Below are positions 1-8,963 of a stretch of DNA of 53,326 bases, piece after piece. The DNA comes from Candidatus Moraniibacteriota bacterium (lineage in GTDB: Bacteria > Patescibacteriota > Minisyncoccia > Moranbacterales > UBA2206). The stretch spans positions 1 to 53,326 of the forward strand of contig JAAXWW010000006.1 in NCBI GenBank assembly GCA_013334765.1, written 5' to 3'. A program made the position numbers and the translations under genes. How positions within the stretch are numbered: position 1 is the stretch's first letter; each line of letters opens with the position of its first letter. Below the pieces are notes generated by a model. The model was not told where the DNA came from. It saw only the letters and a list, made by a program, of their open reading frames with translations, and searched no databases.

Positions 1-1
1 G

Positions 2-616
2 ACGAGCACTGGGAGCAACGTGAGCGGGAGCGCGAGCAGCGGGGGAAGCACTTGCTGCAGATCATATGATTCATCGACAGGAAAATATACCTGCACCACC
101 AATCCGTCGGGAGGATGCAACGGGGAATCGAAGACTGGCGACTGTTCGCAGAACGCCTCTTTTTGCGAAGGGGCAACAAGCAGCTCGAGCAGCAGCTATT
201 CAACAGATCCTAATGCAGGAAAATGTCAAGAAGTAAAAAGCGGACCTTGCGAAGTCAATAATTTGAAACAGTATTTCGGAAATGGAGCGGCACAAGCTTC
301 AAGGATATGCAACAGGGAATCAGGGGGGAATCCTAATAATGCCAGCTCGACCGACAAGACAGCCGATGGCAAGACTTTTTCATGGGGACTCATGCAGATC
401 AATATTACTCAGCATAAAATCGGAGGATTAGACTGTCCAAGCGCATTCAATGGAAAAAACTATAAAGCTACTGTTATCAACCAGGGTCTTTATGACCAAT
501 GCGTAGCTGCCGCAAAGAATCCTACGACAAACCTGGAATACGCATCGAAACTTTCCAAAAACGGAACTGATTTCAGCCATTGGAAAGACAAGAATGGAAG
601 CACCTGCAGCAGTTAA
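2..616 (+). CDS. Lysozyme/transglycosylase-like secreted protein, 5' end missing
   Basis: The reading frame is open to the left edge of the window, so the true start lies outside; the first in-frame start inside is a GTG at 20. The first ~75 residues are low-complexity Ser/Gly/Thr sequence rich in cysteines, typical of an exported linker. The C-terminal ~120 residues look like a lysozyme/SLT-type muramidase fold: a Glu within ICNRESGGNPNN followed by a SWGLMQIN segment, the usual catalytic Glu plus glycine-rich LMQIN arrangement. I infer a peptidoglycan-cleaving enzyme acting outside the cell, perhaps with a secretion or pilus apparatus encoded further left. A small membrane-anchored protein follows 15 bp later. 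Enzyme class is fairly clear; exact family is not. Confidence 0.6.
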   Translation, partial: TSTGSNVSGSASSGGSTCCRSYDSSTGKYTCTTNPSGGCNGESKTGDCSQNASFCEGATSSSSSSYSTDPNAGKCQEVKSGPCEVNNLKQYFGNGAAQASRICNRESGGNPNNASSTDKTADGKTFSWGLMQINITQHKIGGLDCPSAFNGKNYKATVINQGLYDQCVAAAKNPTTNLEYASKLSKNGTDFSHWKDKNGSTCSS

Positions 617-631
617 TTTTATTTCATAACT

Positions 632-1204
632 ATGGAGAAAAAGAAAATCATCGCAGCTGTGTCATTATTAGTCACGCTTGTTATTCTCATTGTTATTGTT
701 TTGAGAAAACAACCATCTCAGACCGAAACAAGCACACCCAATACGCCTCGTTCCGCGTCATCTTCCTCTAGCAGCAAGACTGTCTCTTTCCCTATTTATA
801 ACTCCGAAAATCAAAAATATACGATATCGAAACTCCCGTCCAATCCTGACAAGTCATTAATAACAACTCCTCAGGGAAATCAAATAGAAATCAATAACCC
901 TAAAAAAATTGCGAAAGAAAAATTGGACGAGAAGGATTTAGTGCTAGAATCCAACGGCAATTATGATATCATGTATTTCAATTATTCCAAGGGTCCGTCA
1001 TTCCTAATAACCCTGTCCTCTCCGGATCTTGAATCTTCGAGAACAGCCGGAGAATCAAAACTTATCGACCTGCTCGGCATTTCAAAGGATCAAGCCTGCA
1101 AGCTCAATGTGTCGCTCACCGTTCCTCAGGATGTCAGCTCTCCGGCCGCGGGATATGACTATGGGCTCAGCTTCTGCCCGAATGGAAAACCTTTCCCCAA
1201 ATAG
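632..1204 (+). CDS. Membrane-anchored hypothetical protein
   Basis: Unrecognised 190-residue protein. Residues 5-24 form one strongly hydrophobic helix after a Lys-rich start, followed by a Ser-rich linker (about 36-50), so it should be an N-terminally anchored exported protein. The remaining ~135 residues are soluble, with two cysteines near the C-terminus that could form a disulfide. It lies 15 bp after the lysozyme-like gene and 64 bp before another single-helix anchored protein, suggesting a small envelope operon. No catalytic motif is visible. Confidence 0.6.
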   Translation: MEKKKIIAAVSLLVTLVILIVIVLRKQPSQTETSTPNTPRSASSSSSSKTVSFPIYNSENQKYTISKLPSNPDKSLITTPQGNQIEINNPKKIAKEKLDEKDLVLESNGNYDIMYFNYSKGPSFLITLSSPDLESSRTAGESKLIDLLGISKDQACKLNVSLTVPQDVSSPAAGYDYGLSFCPNGKPFPK

Positions 1205-1268
1205 GATAGACAACCGGCACAAAGAAGGTTAGTATTATAAAAGAATCCTAACTTTCAAAAAACAAAAC

Positions 1269-2417
1269 ATGACTTGGATCAAAAAAACTTTCTATATCTC
1301 CCTCCTGGTTTTCGTTATCGCTCTTCTTTTTTGGGGAGTATACAACCTATCCTTCAAAAAAGCCTCCCCGCAACAGGAGACTGCCCGGGTTCCTGCGGGA
1401 AATCAGCAGCCCATAGCGCCGAAAAACAATACCGACGATCCTATCGCCGCCGTTTCGGATGAGGGAGTCATCGCTCCGACGCTCGTTCCTGCCGGAAATG
1501 CCATAAAGTATTATTCCGCTTCGACAGGGAAAGTTTTCCAGATAGACACCAACGGCAACAACAAGAAAGCCATCGCGGAAAAGGAGCTGATCGGCATTAT
1601 CGACGCCTTCTGGTCTCCGGACAAAACAAAGGTCATAACCAAATTCAAGGCTGCTGACGGCAACTTCAGATTCTATTTCTATGATTATGCCGCTGACAGG
1701 GCGACACCGCTCAAGGACAATATAGACCAGATCGCCTGGAACGGAAGCAGCAACAAGATCTTCTATAAATATTTCGACGCCAAGACCAAAAAAAGGACCC
1801 TCAGCATTTCCGAACCGGACGGAACAGGCTGGAGCGACCTGGCAGATATAGATTTCCGGGATATGTTCATTTCCCAGGTTCCCAGGAGCGGGCTGGTCTC
1901 ATTCTGGAACAAGCCGGATTCATATACCGCAACCAATCTCGATGTCATCGCGCTTGCCGGCGGCGATGTCAAAACCATCCTGAAAGATTTATATGGCGCC
2001 GACTATCTTTGGAACAACGAAGGGACCGACGCCTTGGTCAGTTATGTGACAGCAAAGGGCGGGAACAAGCTGCAGCTCGCGACCGTGAACTCAAGCGGGG
2101 GAGAGTTCATCAACCTCAACATCCCCACCTTCGCTTCCAAGTGCGTCTGGTCGAAGAATGACAAGGTCGTATATTATGCCTTGCCTGGGTCCATTCCTGA
2201 AAACGGCGTGATGCCGAATGATTATAACAGCGGCAAGTTCCAGACGACAGATACTTTCTGGAAAATAGACCTGACAACCGGAGAAAAAACCAGGATCGTC
2301 AGTCTCGACAAGATGGAAGGCGCCTATGACGCGACGGAAATGTTCCTCAATAACGATGAAAGCATCCTCTTTTTCGTGAATAAAACCGATGGGAAGCTGT
2401 ATCGTGTGCTGCTATAA
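1269..2417 (+). CDS. Membrane-anchored TolB/WD40-like beta-propeller protein
   Basis: A 382-residue protein with one N-terminal transmembrane helix (about 8-28), a Pro/Gln/Ala-rich linker, then a soluble domain with repeated blade-like segments such as DAFWSPDKTKVITKF and CVWSKNDKVVYYAL. The recurring pattern of Trp-Ser, Asp/Asn, Lys and a beta strand is characteristic of TolB-like or DPP-IV-like propellers. Such anchored propellers usually act as extracytoplasmic binding or scaffold proteins; the ligand is unknown. It ends 4 bp before the convergent polysaccharide polymerase gene on the other strand. The propeller fold is inferred from the repeat pattern only. Confidence 0.65.
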   Translation: MTWIKKTFYISLLVFVIALLFWGVYNLSFKKASPQQETARVPAGNQQPIAPKNNTDDPIAAVSDEGVIAPTLVPAGNAIKYYSASTGKVFQIDTNGNNKKAIAEKELIGIIDAFWSPDKTKVITKFKAADGNFRFYFYDYAADRATPLKDNIDQIAWNGSSNKIFYKYFDAKTKKRTLSISEPDGTGWSDLADIDFRDMFISQVPRSGLVSFWNKPDSYTATNLDVIALAGGDVKTILKDLYGADYLWNNEGTDALVSYVTAKGGNKLQLATVNSSGGEFINLNIPTFASKCVWSKNDKVVYYALPGSIPENGVMPNDYNSGKFQTTDTFWKIDLTTGEKTRIVSLDKMEGAYDATEMFLNNDESILFFVNKTDGKLYRVLL

Positions 2418-2421
2418 GAAA

Positions 2422-3603
2422 TCAGACCGAAAATACGGCCAGCCAGAAAATGACCGCCAGGTCATTTTTCATATAGGTGTCCAAAAGTCCGACTAAAAGA
2501 ATATATGCCATTATTGCTAGGAAAGTCGCCACGGATTTATCCGTTTTTAAATCATTGAGAGCTTTTTTCGCCCAAAAAAAGACGATTCCCAAAAATCCGA
2601 CCAGTCCGATGACCCCGGCTGAAAGCCAAATGAAGAGAAAGAGATTGTGCGGATGAGGAACCGCCCATTCGAGATAGGGCGGGAAATATTTCTGATAAGC
2701 CAGATACTGCTCCTGGAAACTGTCCGGCCCAATGCCGAATGCCCATTTGTCATCAAGGATCCTGAAGGCCGCCTTCCAAATCATTATTCTCGAAGCCAGC
2801 GAAGAACGCCTGTCAAACTCGACAAGGCTTCTGAACTTATCCGCATTGGCTTGCAGCATGACAACGCCTGCAATGACAGCTATTCCTCCCGCCAGCCATT
2901 TTTTGGAATAATCTTTCTTTGTCCAAGCGACAACAGCCAGCAGGGGAACTGCTAGCGCCGCCCAGGAAGCATATGAAAAAGTCCTATAGATAACTGCGGC
3001 TATCATCAGGCAAGAGACCAGGAATATCGCTTTTTTAAAAAAAATCTTCTGGGCATTTTCCGGCGCGAAAATCTGCCTCGACATAAAAAATCCAATGATA
3101 ATTGCCGGAGATAGATACATCGCCAAATAATTAGGCGAATTGAAAATGGATTCCAATCTGCCGTCATATGTGACTCTTCCAGAAAAGAGATAGCCAAGCG
3201 AAATCGCGGCGACAAAGAAGGCTGACCAGTAGAGGCTCTCGAGCAGTTTGCCATACCCGTCCTTCCCTGTAACCGTTCTGGCTGCAAAAACGAAAGCGAA
3301 AGGAAGGATAAACCAGCCCTTGATTATTCCTAAATTGCCTCTAAGATCGGGATTTCCGATGGCTGCCAGAAAAAGACCGAGAAACATGAGGCCGGAAAAG
3401 AAAAGCAGCATCCTGTTCTCAAACATGAACGCTTCGGCCTTTTTCCGATTAGCTGCCGAAAAGAAAGATACTGCCAAAAAAACCAGCATGAGGCATTCGA
3501 GCACATTGGTCGGAATGCCGAAAACGCTCAGCCGCAGCAGATAACTCGGGAGAGCAAAAACGATAAGGATCGCCAGGCTTTCAAGATTGAGATATTTTTT
3601 CAT
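2422..3603 (-). CDS. O-antigen ligase/polymerase-like membrane protein (second of pair)
   Basis: A 393-residue polytopic membrane protein with about ten hydrophobic helices. A large periplasmic loop ends in a PHPHNLFLFIW segment, which matches the Wzy_C/O-antigen ligase signature (His-Asn followed by a hydrophobic helix). Members join or polymerise undecaprenyl-linked glycans outside the membrane. Its start overlaps the 3' end of the upstream paralogue by 23 bp, so the two are probably translationally coupled. Whether it ligates glycan to protein or lipid, or polymerises repeats, cannot be told from sequence. Confidence 0.8.
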   Translation of the reverse strand: MKKYLNLESLAILIVFALPSYLLRLSVFGIPTNVLECLMLVFLAVSFFSAANRKKAEAFMFENRMLLFFSGLMFLGLFLAAIGNPDLRGNLGIIKGWFILPFAFVFAARTVTGKDGYGKLLESLYWSAFFVAAISLGYLFSGRVTYDGRLESIFNSPNYLAMYLSPAIIIGFFMSRQIFAPENAQKIFFKKAIFLVSCLMIAAVIYRTFSYASWAALAVPLLAVVAWTKKDYSKKWLAGGIAVIAGVVMLQANADKFRSLVEFDRRSSLASRIMIWKAAFRILDDKWAFGIGPDSFQEQYLAYQKYFPPYLEWAVPHPHNLFLFIWLSAGVIGLVGFLGIVFFWAKKALNDLKTDKSVATFLAIMAYILLVGLLDTYMKNDLAVIFWLAVFSV

Positions 3604-4867
3604 TCTTTCTTAGGTTCGGATTATCGAAACTTGCTACGATCAGGAAAAGCGATAGCACGGCCGGCGAATAGATCGGCATCTCGACCAGGGAGTGCGTCGC
3701 AAAGATCAGGATGCTTATGAAGAAAAACAAATATATAGGCTCTTCCTTCGCTCTAAGCAAAAACGCATAGCCTAATGCTAATTCGAGCATTATCCAAATC
3801 AAAGAATTCAACACGCCTGTTTCAGTCGCGATATCCAGATATAGGCTGTGGGCATAAATCGGTTCCCGATAGCTGGCAGTCGGCTTTATTTCGAGCGGAT
3901 AGTTGCCTAAGCCGACACCGAAGAGCGGATGCTCGAGTATGACTTCGCCTGCCTCCTTCCATATTTTCAGCCTTCCCGCGTTCGATCCTTCATTTAGATC
4001 GAAACTCGAAATGAAGCGGCTCGATATCGGACCGGGTATTATCATGACCAGAAACAAGGCAACTGAAAGAAAGATCATCCCCAGCTTGTATCTCGAAGAT
4101 ATATTCCTCCAAAAAAGCGCTACAAGAGCGATTGCGGCAGCGACTAGGCCCAGATACCCTCCGCGAGAGAAAGTGAGCATGTCGGTCAAAATAAGAGCCG
4201 TGAGGATGATTGCATAGATTGTTTTCCTTGAATTCATGTATAATCCAAGCGCCATAGGAATCAGCATGCCCAAAAAGAAGGAAAACATGTGAGGATCAGG
4301 AAATGTCGCCGTTGCGCGAAGAAGCGTTTTCCCTGAAACATCGACCAGCCAGCTAGGATTCTGAAGCACCGCCTCGGAAAAAGCGCGCCCTAAGAAAAGC
4401 GGCGCCACGTTTTTCGCCCAGAATCCGTATACGCCATCGATTCCGATGACGAACTGCATGCTGAATTGGAAGATCCCCAGGATCGCAGCGAAGAATCCTC
4501 CCCAAACCAAGGCCTTGAGGATATTGTCCCGTCTTTCTTGACTTGTTATGATGTTTGTCGCTATAAAGTAAAGAGGAAAAACAGAAAAAAGAAAGAGTAG
4601 TTTCCTTGATGACCAATCAATGTTTCTCGCGAAAAACAGTGAGAAAGCATTGAGAAACAGAAAGCTCATTATGAGCAGCCCCGAAAGCGATCTGGGCAGA
4701 CGAATGTCCCTATTCCGAAGCCCCGCAATGATCCAAGCCGCAAAAAAGCCCAGGATAAGCACCCTGACAGAAGACAGGTCAACATCGTTCGCGGGACTGA
4801 GAGCGATTCCGAAAGGCAGATAGAAGCAGAATCCGACCAGTCCCAGAAAAAGGATCTTATTCTTCAT
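3581..4867 (-). CDS. O-antigen ligase/polymerase-like membrane protein (first of pair)
   Basis: A 428-residue polytopic membrane protein with roughly eleven hydrophobic helices. The signature region near residue 340 reads PIYAHSLYLDIATETG, the His-(Ser/Asn) motif of the Wzy_C family. It is the upstream member of an overlapping pair with the paralogue at 2422-3603. With the glycosyltransferases at 5.5-7.4 kb and the flippase at 7.4-8.8 kb it forms a surface glycan assembly set. tsaC (4929) is divergent from it with 61 bp between the two start codons, so both promoters must lie in that gap. Confidence 0.8.
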   Translation of the reverse strand: MKNKILFLGLVGFCFYLPFGIALSPANDVDLSSVRVLILGFFAAWIIAGLRNRDIRLPRSLSGLLIMSFLFLNAFSLFFARNIDWSSRKLLFLFSVFPLYFIATNIITSQERRDNILKALVWGGFFAAILGIFQFSMQFVIGIDGVYGFWAKNVAPLFLGRAFSEAVLQNPSWLVDVSGKTLLRATATFPDPHMFSFFLGMLIPMALGLYMNSRKTIYAIILTALILTDMLTFSRGGYLGLVAAAIALVALFWRNISSRYKLGMIFLSVALFLVMIIPGPISSRFISSFDLNEGSNAGRLKIWKEAGEVILEHPLFGVGLGNYPLEIKPTASYREPIYAHSLYLDIATETGVLNSLIWIMLELALGYAFLLRAKEEPIYLFFFISILIFATHSLVEMPIYSPAVLSLFLIVASFDNPNLRKNEKISQS

Positions 4868-4928
4868 ATACTATATTTTCTAGCATTTATCGGATAAAAT
4901 AACAACATTCAGGCCTTTTATCAAAAAC

Positions 4929-5528
4929 ATGAAGAATATAAGCCAAGAGGAGATTATAGAAAAAATAAAATCGGGACAGATCGGCGTATTCCCGACTGAT
5001 ACCCTCTATGCCGTTTCCGGAAGCGCCTTCGCCAAGGAGGCTGTCCGAAAGATTTATGAAGTGAAAAAAAGGAGCCGGGTCAAATCTCTCATTATCCTTA
5101 TAGGCTCCATTAAGGATCTTGATCTTTTTAAGATTCATCCCTCCGAAAAAGAAAATGACATCTTGAAAAAAGTTTGGCCGGGAAAAGTCAGCGTTATCTT
5201 TTCCTTCAATGAGAAATCATATGATTATCTCCACTGTGGAACGGATTCTTTGGCTCTCCGGCTTCCTGATGATCCTTGGCTCAGATCTTTTCTCAAAAGA
5301 TCAGGTCCGATCGTTGCCCCAAGCGCTAATCTGGAAGGATTTCCTCCGGCTAAAACCATAGCGGAAGCGAGGGAGTATTTCAAAGAAAGCGTAGATTTTT
5401 ATTTCGATAAAGGGAAGCTGGACAGCAAGCCATCCACCATTATTTCGCTCAAAAACGACCGCGTAACGATATTAAGGGCGGGTGGAGAAGAAGAGGTGCG
5501 TCTTGCGAAAAGCCTTGAGCAATCCTGA
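4929..5528 (+). CDS. tsaC: L-threonylcarbamoyladenylate synthase
   Basis: A 199-residue YrdC/Sua5-family protein that makes threonylcarbamoyl-AMP from threonine, bicarbonate and ATP, the first step of t6A formation on ANN-decoding tRNAs. The N-terminal FPTDTLYAVSG motif and the KKRSRVKSLIILI segment correspond to the family's PTDTxYG and KxR...P blocks, and SANLEGFPPAKT is the conserved nucleotide-binding Ser-Ala-Asn. The length matches TsaC without a Sua5 C-terminal domain. tsaE lies at 33548. Its last 57 bp overlap, on the opposite strand, the 3' end of the convergent glycosyltransferase gene. Confidence 0.9.
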   Translation: MKNISQEEIIEKIKSGQIGVFPTDTLYAVSGSAFAKEAVRKIYEVKKRSRVKSLIILIGSIKDLDLFKIHPSEKENDILKKVWPGKVSVIFSFNEKSYDYLHCGTDSLALRLPDDPWLRSFLKRSGPIVAPSANLEGFPPAKTIAEAREYFKESVDFYFDKGKLDSKPSTIISLKNDRVTILRAGGEEEVRLAKSLEQS

Positions 5529-6287
5529 TTCGACAGGATGCCGGTGCTTTTTGAAATAACGGTCTTGAGATCCATAGTAGTGCCTTTTCTGTGCCGATCC
5601 GGCTTCGTTTTCATAGCTTGCCCCGCCATGGTGAATGATTTCGAGTCCCGGATCGAAACGAACGGTCTTTCCGAAATCGCGCGCTCTTTTGCAGAGATCC
5701 GCGTCTTCGAAATACATGAAGAAATCCTCGTCGAATCCGCCTAATGATTCGAACAGGTTCTTTCGCATGATGAAAGCCGTTCCGGAAACCCACCCGACAG
5801 GAATCTTGCTTCCGCTCATCCAGATCTCTTTGTCCTTTATGAATCCGAGATTATTGGAAACGATCCGGCTGAAATTTATTTCGTCTCCAGCGCTCCATTC
5901 CTGAACCATGCCGTCCTTATTGAGAAGTTTTCCGCCCACTATGCCAAGCGACGGATCAGCGTGAAAATCATCCAATATCCCCCCTATATTTCCAGAAGAC
6001 ACCCGGGCGTCAGGATTAAGGAAAAATAGGAAATCGCCTTGCGAATTCCTTGCGCCCAGATTGCTTGCTGATCCGAAACCTTTGTTTTGTGATGATCTTA
6101 TTATCCTGATTGACGGAATGCTTTCTATAGTGCCGAGATTAGACTCCTGATCATTATCGACAATAACGATATCCGCGAGGATATCGTTATTTATTTTCTT
6201 CCGGACCGAGTCGACGCAATCGTGAAGATATTTCTCGCTCTTATAGTTGACGATGATAACCGAAAGAGTTTTTTTCAGAGTATTCAT
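5472..6287 (-). CDS. Family 2 glycosyltransferase (rhamnosyltransferase-like)
   Basis: A 271-residue GT-A protein. Visible motifs are SVIIVNYKS at the start, VDND (nucleotide-sugar site), FFLNPDARV (DxD-equivalent metal site) and GGFDEDFFMYFEDADLC, the acceptor-side ED(A/V)D block typical of WbbL/RfbN-like rhamnosyltransferases. It acts on the cytoplasmic face, adding sugars to a lipid-linked glycan. Its last 57 bp overlap the end of convergent tsaC. It is separated from its sister glycosyltransferase by a 154-bp palindromic repeat, so it may be transcribed by read-through from the flippase promoter. Confidence 0.85.
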   Translation of the reverse strand: MNTLKKTLSVIIVNYKSEKYLHDCVDSVRKKINNDILADIVIVDNDQESNLGTIESIPSIRIIRSSQNKGFGSASNLGARNSQGDFLFFLNPDARVSSGNIGGILDDFHADPSLGIVGGKLLNKDGMVQEWSAGDEINFSRIVSNNLGFIKDKEIWMSGSKIPVGWVSGTAFIMRKNLFESLGGFDEDFFMYFEDADLCKRARDFGKTVRFDPGLEIIHHGGASYENEAGSAQKRHYYGSQDRYFKKHRHPVESGLLKAFRKTHLFFSTRP

Positions 6288-6324
6288 GGGGATTATCGGA
6301 ACACAAGAATTTGAAAAGATTATA

Positions 6325-6478
6325 GGTTTTGCGTATTTGCATATTGAAACTAATCAATGGAGGCAAATCGACAAACTGTCGAACAGTAACAAGGCTTTAC
6401 CGCAAGTGGAGCCAGTCATACTGCCACTCCCAACTAACAGGCCGGAACATTAGTTTCAATATGCAAATACGCAAAACC
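6325..6478. repeat. Family 1 palindromic repeat, copy A (inverted orientation)
   Basis: The two ends, 6325-6354 and 6449-6478, are a perfect 30-bp inverted repeat. The ~94-bp core, read on the minus strand, matches the cores at 43864-44016 and 45440-45592, including the shared blocks GTTCCGG, TGGCTCCACT, GCGGTAA and TTGCCTCCATTGATTA. The arm sequence differs from the other copies but still pairs completely. It sits between two co-oriented glycosyltransferase genes. Confidence 0.85.
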
Positions 6479-6502
6479 GCCTTCGTATCAAAACCTAGGA
6501 TA

Positions 6503-7396
6503 CTAATTTGCCTTCTTCGCGCGAACATTGCTCTTGAAATCATCGTACGCTTTTTTGACAGAAAGGGATATGGCATCGCTTGCTTTTTTCCCGACATCCA
6601 TCCGGTTTTTCAGCTTGCGCATGATAGTATAGAAAAATATCCACGGGCGAAGATAGCATCTGGAATTCTTTTTGAAAAAGAAAAGCCCGGAAACGACCAG
6701 CCAATAGATCTTCGCTTCCAGGTTGTCTTCGCTTTTCTCGAAATGCCTGACTTTGGATAGAGGGGAAATAGCCAATTTGAATCCGGCCCGTTTTGCCCTC
6801 ACGCTGAAATCCACATCCTCCCAATAAAGGAAAAAGTCCTCATCCAGAAGTCCGGCTTTGGCGAAGACTTCGCGCCTAATGAGCATCGCGCAGCCGGAAA
6901 CGAAACCTGTTTCGAAAAACTCCTCCTTCAGCTTCTCCGGGGAAGCATCCTCATGCATCGTCCTCATCCGCATCCAATCTATTTTTCCTCCGGAAAACCA
7001 GACGTCGGAAGAATCGCCCCTAGTAATCACCGGGCTTATTATTCCTATGTCCTTGTGCTTCTCCATTATGCCGACAAGGACGGAAAGCATATTGCGTTCG
7101 ATTTCCGTATCGTTATTGAGAAGCAGGATATATTTAGCCTGTTTTTCCAAAGAATATTTGATTCCGACATTGTTTCCCGCTGAAAAACCTAGGTTGCCCT
7201 CGTTTTTGATGAAAGTGGCGCGAGCGAAATCGTTCTTGGCCTCTTCAAGCGATCCGTCTTTGGAATCGTTATCCACCACGACCGCCTCGAAATCAGGATA
7301 ATCCAGCCTGAAAAGGCTGGACAGGCATTTTTTCAAGACATCCTTGCCGTTATAGTTAAGGACTACGATATTTACCTTACATGATGGGTTCTTCAT
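6503..7396 (-). CDS. Family 2 glycosyltransferase
   Basis: A 297-residue GT-A glycosyltransferase related to rhamnosyltransferases. It shows VNIVVLNYNGKDVL, the nucleotide-binding VVVDNDSKDGS, the metal-site LLLNNDTEIE and the acceptor block LLDEDFFLYWEDVDFSVRA. The C-terminal ~60 residues are basic and probably contact the membrane. Its first codons overlap the end of the flippase gene by 20 bp, so the two are translationally coupled. Together they indicate assembly and export of one glycan. It is the closest relative of the 5472-6287 gene visible here, and the two may add successive sugars. Confidence 0.87.
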   Translation of the reverse strand: MKNPSCKVNIVVLNYNGKDVLKKCLSSLFRLDYPDFEAVVVDNDSKDGSLEEAKNDFARATFIKNEGNLGFSAGNNVGIKYSLEKQAKYILLLNNDTEIERNMLSVLVGIMEKHKDIGIISPVITRGDSSDVWFSGGKIDWMRMRTMHEDASPEKLKEEFFETGFVSGCAMLIRREVFAKAGLLDEDFFLYWEDVDFSVRAKRAGFKLAISPLSKVRHFEKSEDNLEAKIYWLVVSGLFFFKKNSRCYLRPWIFFYTIMRKLKNRMDVGKKASDAISLSVKKAYDDFKSNVRAKKAN

Positions 7397-8822
7397 ATTC
7401 CTTGATGCCCTTTTTGGTGAATATGCTTGTTATTTCAGATGTTTCAACAGCCTTGGATATCCATATGGCGCCTGTATATACTGCCATGCCTATAAATCCG
7501 GCCACGAAGAAATTCATTCCTTTGAGCGCGAAAAGTGCCGCTCCCATAATAATACCCGAAAGGACTATCCTTGGAAACCTTTCCACATGCGGGCTGTATG
7601 CCAGGTATTTCGATGCCAAATACCAGCCCAGAAGGGAAACGAATGCCTCTGTCAGGAAAGATATCCAAGCGGCAGCATTATACGAATAGATCGGAATGAA
7701 GATAAGGTTGGAAGCCACGTTCAGCGCGGCGGCGGCGCCAAGGACATACATAAGCTTCTTCTGCATGTTTCCTGCGATCAGGACCGAGTTGAAGAAATTG
7801 GAGAAGAAGATCATCGATAGCGCGAGAACCAGGATCCTGAGCACATTGGCCGACTCGGCGAATCCTACGCCGCCGATAAGCCTTATGACGCCCTCCGAAA
7901 GGAACATCGTCCCGATGATAAGAGGAATGATCGCCAACACGAAAACCTTGAATGTCTTGTTGGAAATATCCTTGAATCTCTCTTTATTGGAGAAGACGTT
8001 CTGCGCCATTATAGGGAATATGAGGCCCATAATCATAGCCGGGAAAAAGGAGATGTTTTCCAATATCTTATATGCAGCATTATATATCCCGACCTCCACG
8101 TTGGTTTTGAGCATCGAGAGAAGGATGGTGTCCATCTTGAAATAAATGAAAACCACCACCGCGGCAATACCCACCGGATATGACGTCGCGAGGAACTTTT
8201 TCCAATAGGCGAAATCGAATCGGAAGCTCAGTTTCACGTATTTCCTTGACCACAGATATACTAAAACGAAATTCACCATTCCATTGAAGAGCAGCGAGGC
8301 GACGATCCATCCGAATCCGAGCGAAAACCTGACAGCTAGGATGACGACTAGCAGCTGAACCGCTTTCCCGACAAGCTCGGAGATAGCCACTTTGTCCATA
8401 ACCAGGTGTTTTTGGAAAACTCCGTTAAGGACCTGATAGCCGGAAGAGAACACGAATGACCCGGAAATGACGATTATTCCGAGCTTGACCGCGTCGGAAT
8501 ACGGGAAAAACAGTATCAGGATAGGGGAGAGAAGAAACACGACCAATGAGGAAAGCAGCCGGAGCGTGAAGATATTGCTCATTATCTCGCTTTCGTCCGC
8601 GCCTTCATGGGATATTTCCCTGGTCGAAAGCTGATTGAGACCGAGATCGGAAATGGCCGAGAATAAGGACAGGAAGGCAAGGACTGTCGCGTAGTCCCCG
8701 AATCCGTCCTTGCCAAGGCCTCTCGTTATGAATCCGACGGCCGCAAGCGCGAGGACAGTGGAAAGGACTTTCGAAACACTGCTGACAAGCACGTTATAGG
8801 CTATTTTTCTAGCAACGATCAT
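7377..8822 (-). CDS. Polysaccharide flippase (MOP/Wzx-like)
   Basis: A 481-residue polytopic protein with about 12-14 hydrophobic helices and the family opening: amphipathic N-terminus, VSSVSKVLSTVL, then FITRGLGKDGFGDYA, which is characteristic of the RfbX/Wzx branch of the MOP exporters. It would move undecaprenyl-linked oligosaccharides to the outer face of the membrane. It is the first gene of the leftward glycan operon, preceded by a -35/-10 pair at 8862-8890 and an AGGAG-type site about 20 bp upstream of the start. The substrate is unknown. Confidence 0.85.
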   Translation of the reverse strand: MIVARKIAYNVLVSSVSKVLSTVLALAAVGFITRGLGKDGFGDYATVLAFLSLFSAISDLGLNQLSTREISHEGADESEIMSNIFTLRLLSSLVVFLLSPILILFFPYSDAVKLGIIVISGSFVFSSGYQVLNGVFQKHLVMDKVAISELVGKAVQLLVVILAVRFSLGFGWIVASLLFNGMVNFVLVYLWSRKYVKLSFRFDFAYWKKFLATSYPVGIAAVVVFIYFKMDTILLSMLKTNVEVGIYNAAYKILENISFFPAMIMGLIFPIMAQNVFSNKERFKDISNKTFKVFVLAIIPLIIGTMFLSEGVIRLIGGVGFAESANVLRILVLALSMIFFSNFFNSVLIAGNMQKKLMYVLGAAAALNVASNLIFIPIYSYNAAAWISFLTEAFVSLLGWYLASKYLAYSPHVERFPRIVLSGIIMGAALFALKGMNFFVAGFIGMAVYTGAIWISKAVETSEITSIFTKKGIKEYEEPIM

Positions 8823-8861
8823 GGTTTTTGTGAATGCTGATTAGGAGGATAATCTTATGAT

Positions 8862-8890
8862 ATTATACGCCCTTAAGCAATATCTACCAA
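8862..8890 (-). promoter_or_regulatory. Promoter of the flippase-glycosyltransferase operon
   Basis: On the minus strand TTGGTA (8890-8885) is followed after 17 bp by a perfect TATAAT (8867-8862), about 40 bp before the flippase start codon. It abuts the terminator of the upstream khpB operon. Confidence 0.65.
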
Positions 8891-8920
8891 ATAAAAAATC
8901 CCAGGAATAACCCTGGGATT
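8891..8920 (-). terminator. Rho-independent terminator after khpB
   Basis: A 9-bp perfect stem (8897-8905 with 8912-8920), six-base loop, then on the minus strand TTTTTTATTT. It ends the rpmH-rnpA-yidC-khpB transcript. Confidence 0.85.
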
Positions 8921-8963
8921 GGCTATTGAAATTCGCCACACGACGATGAGCAGCTTCCTGACC

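Noticed and set aside
6325-6478. Insertion sequence or phage att site
   Set aside because: No transposase or integrase gene is in the window and no target duplication is evident; described as a repeat element only.
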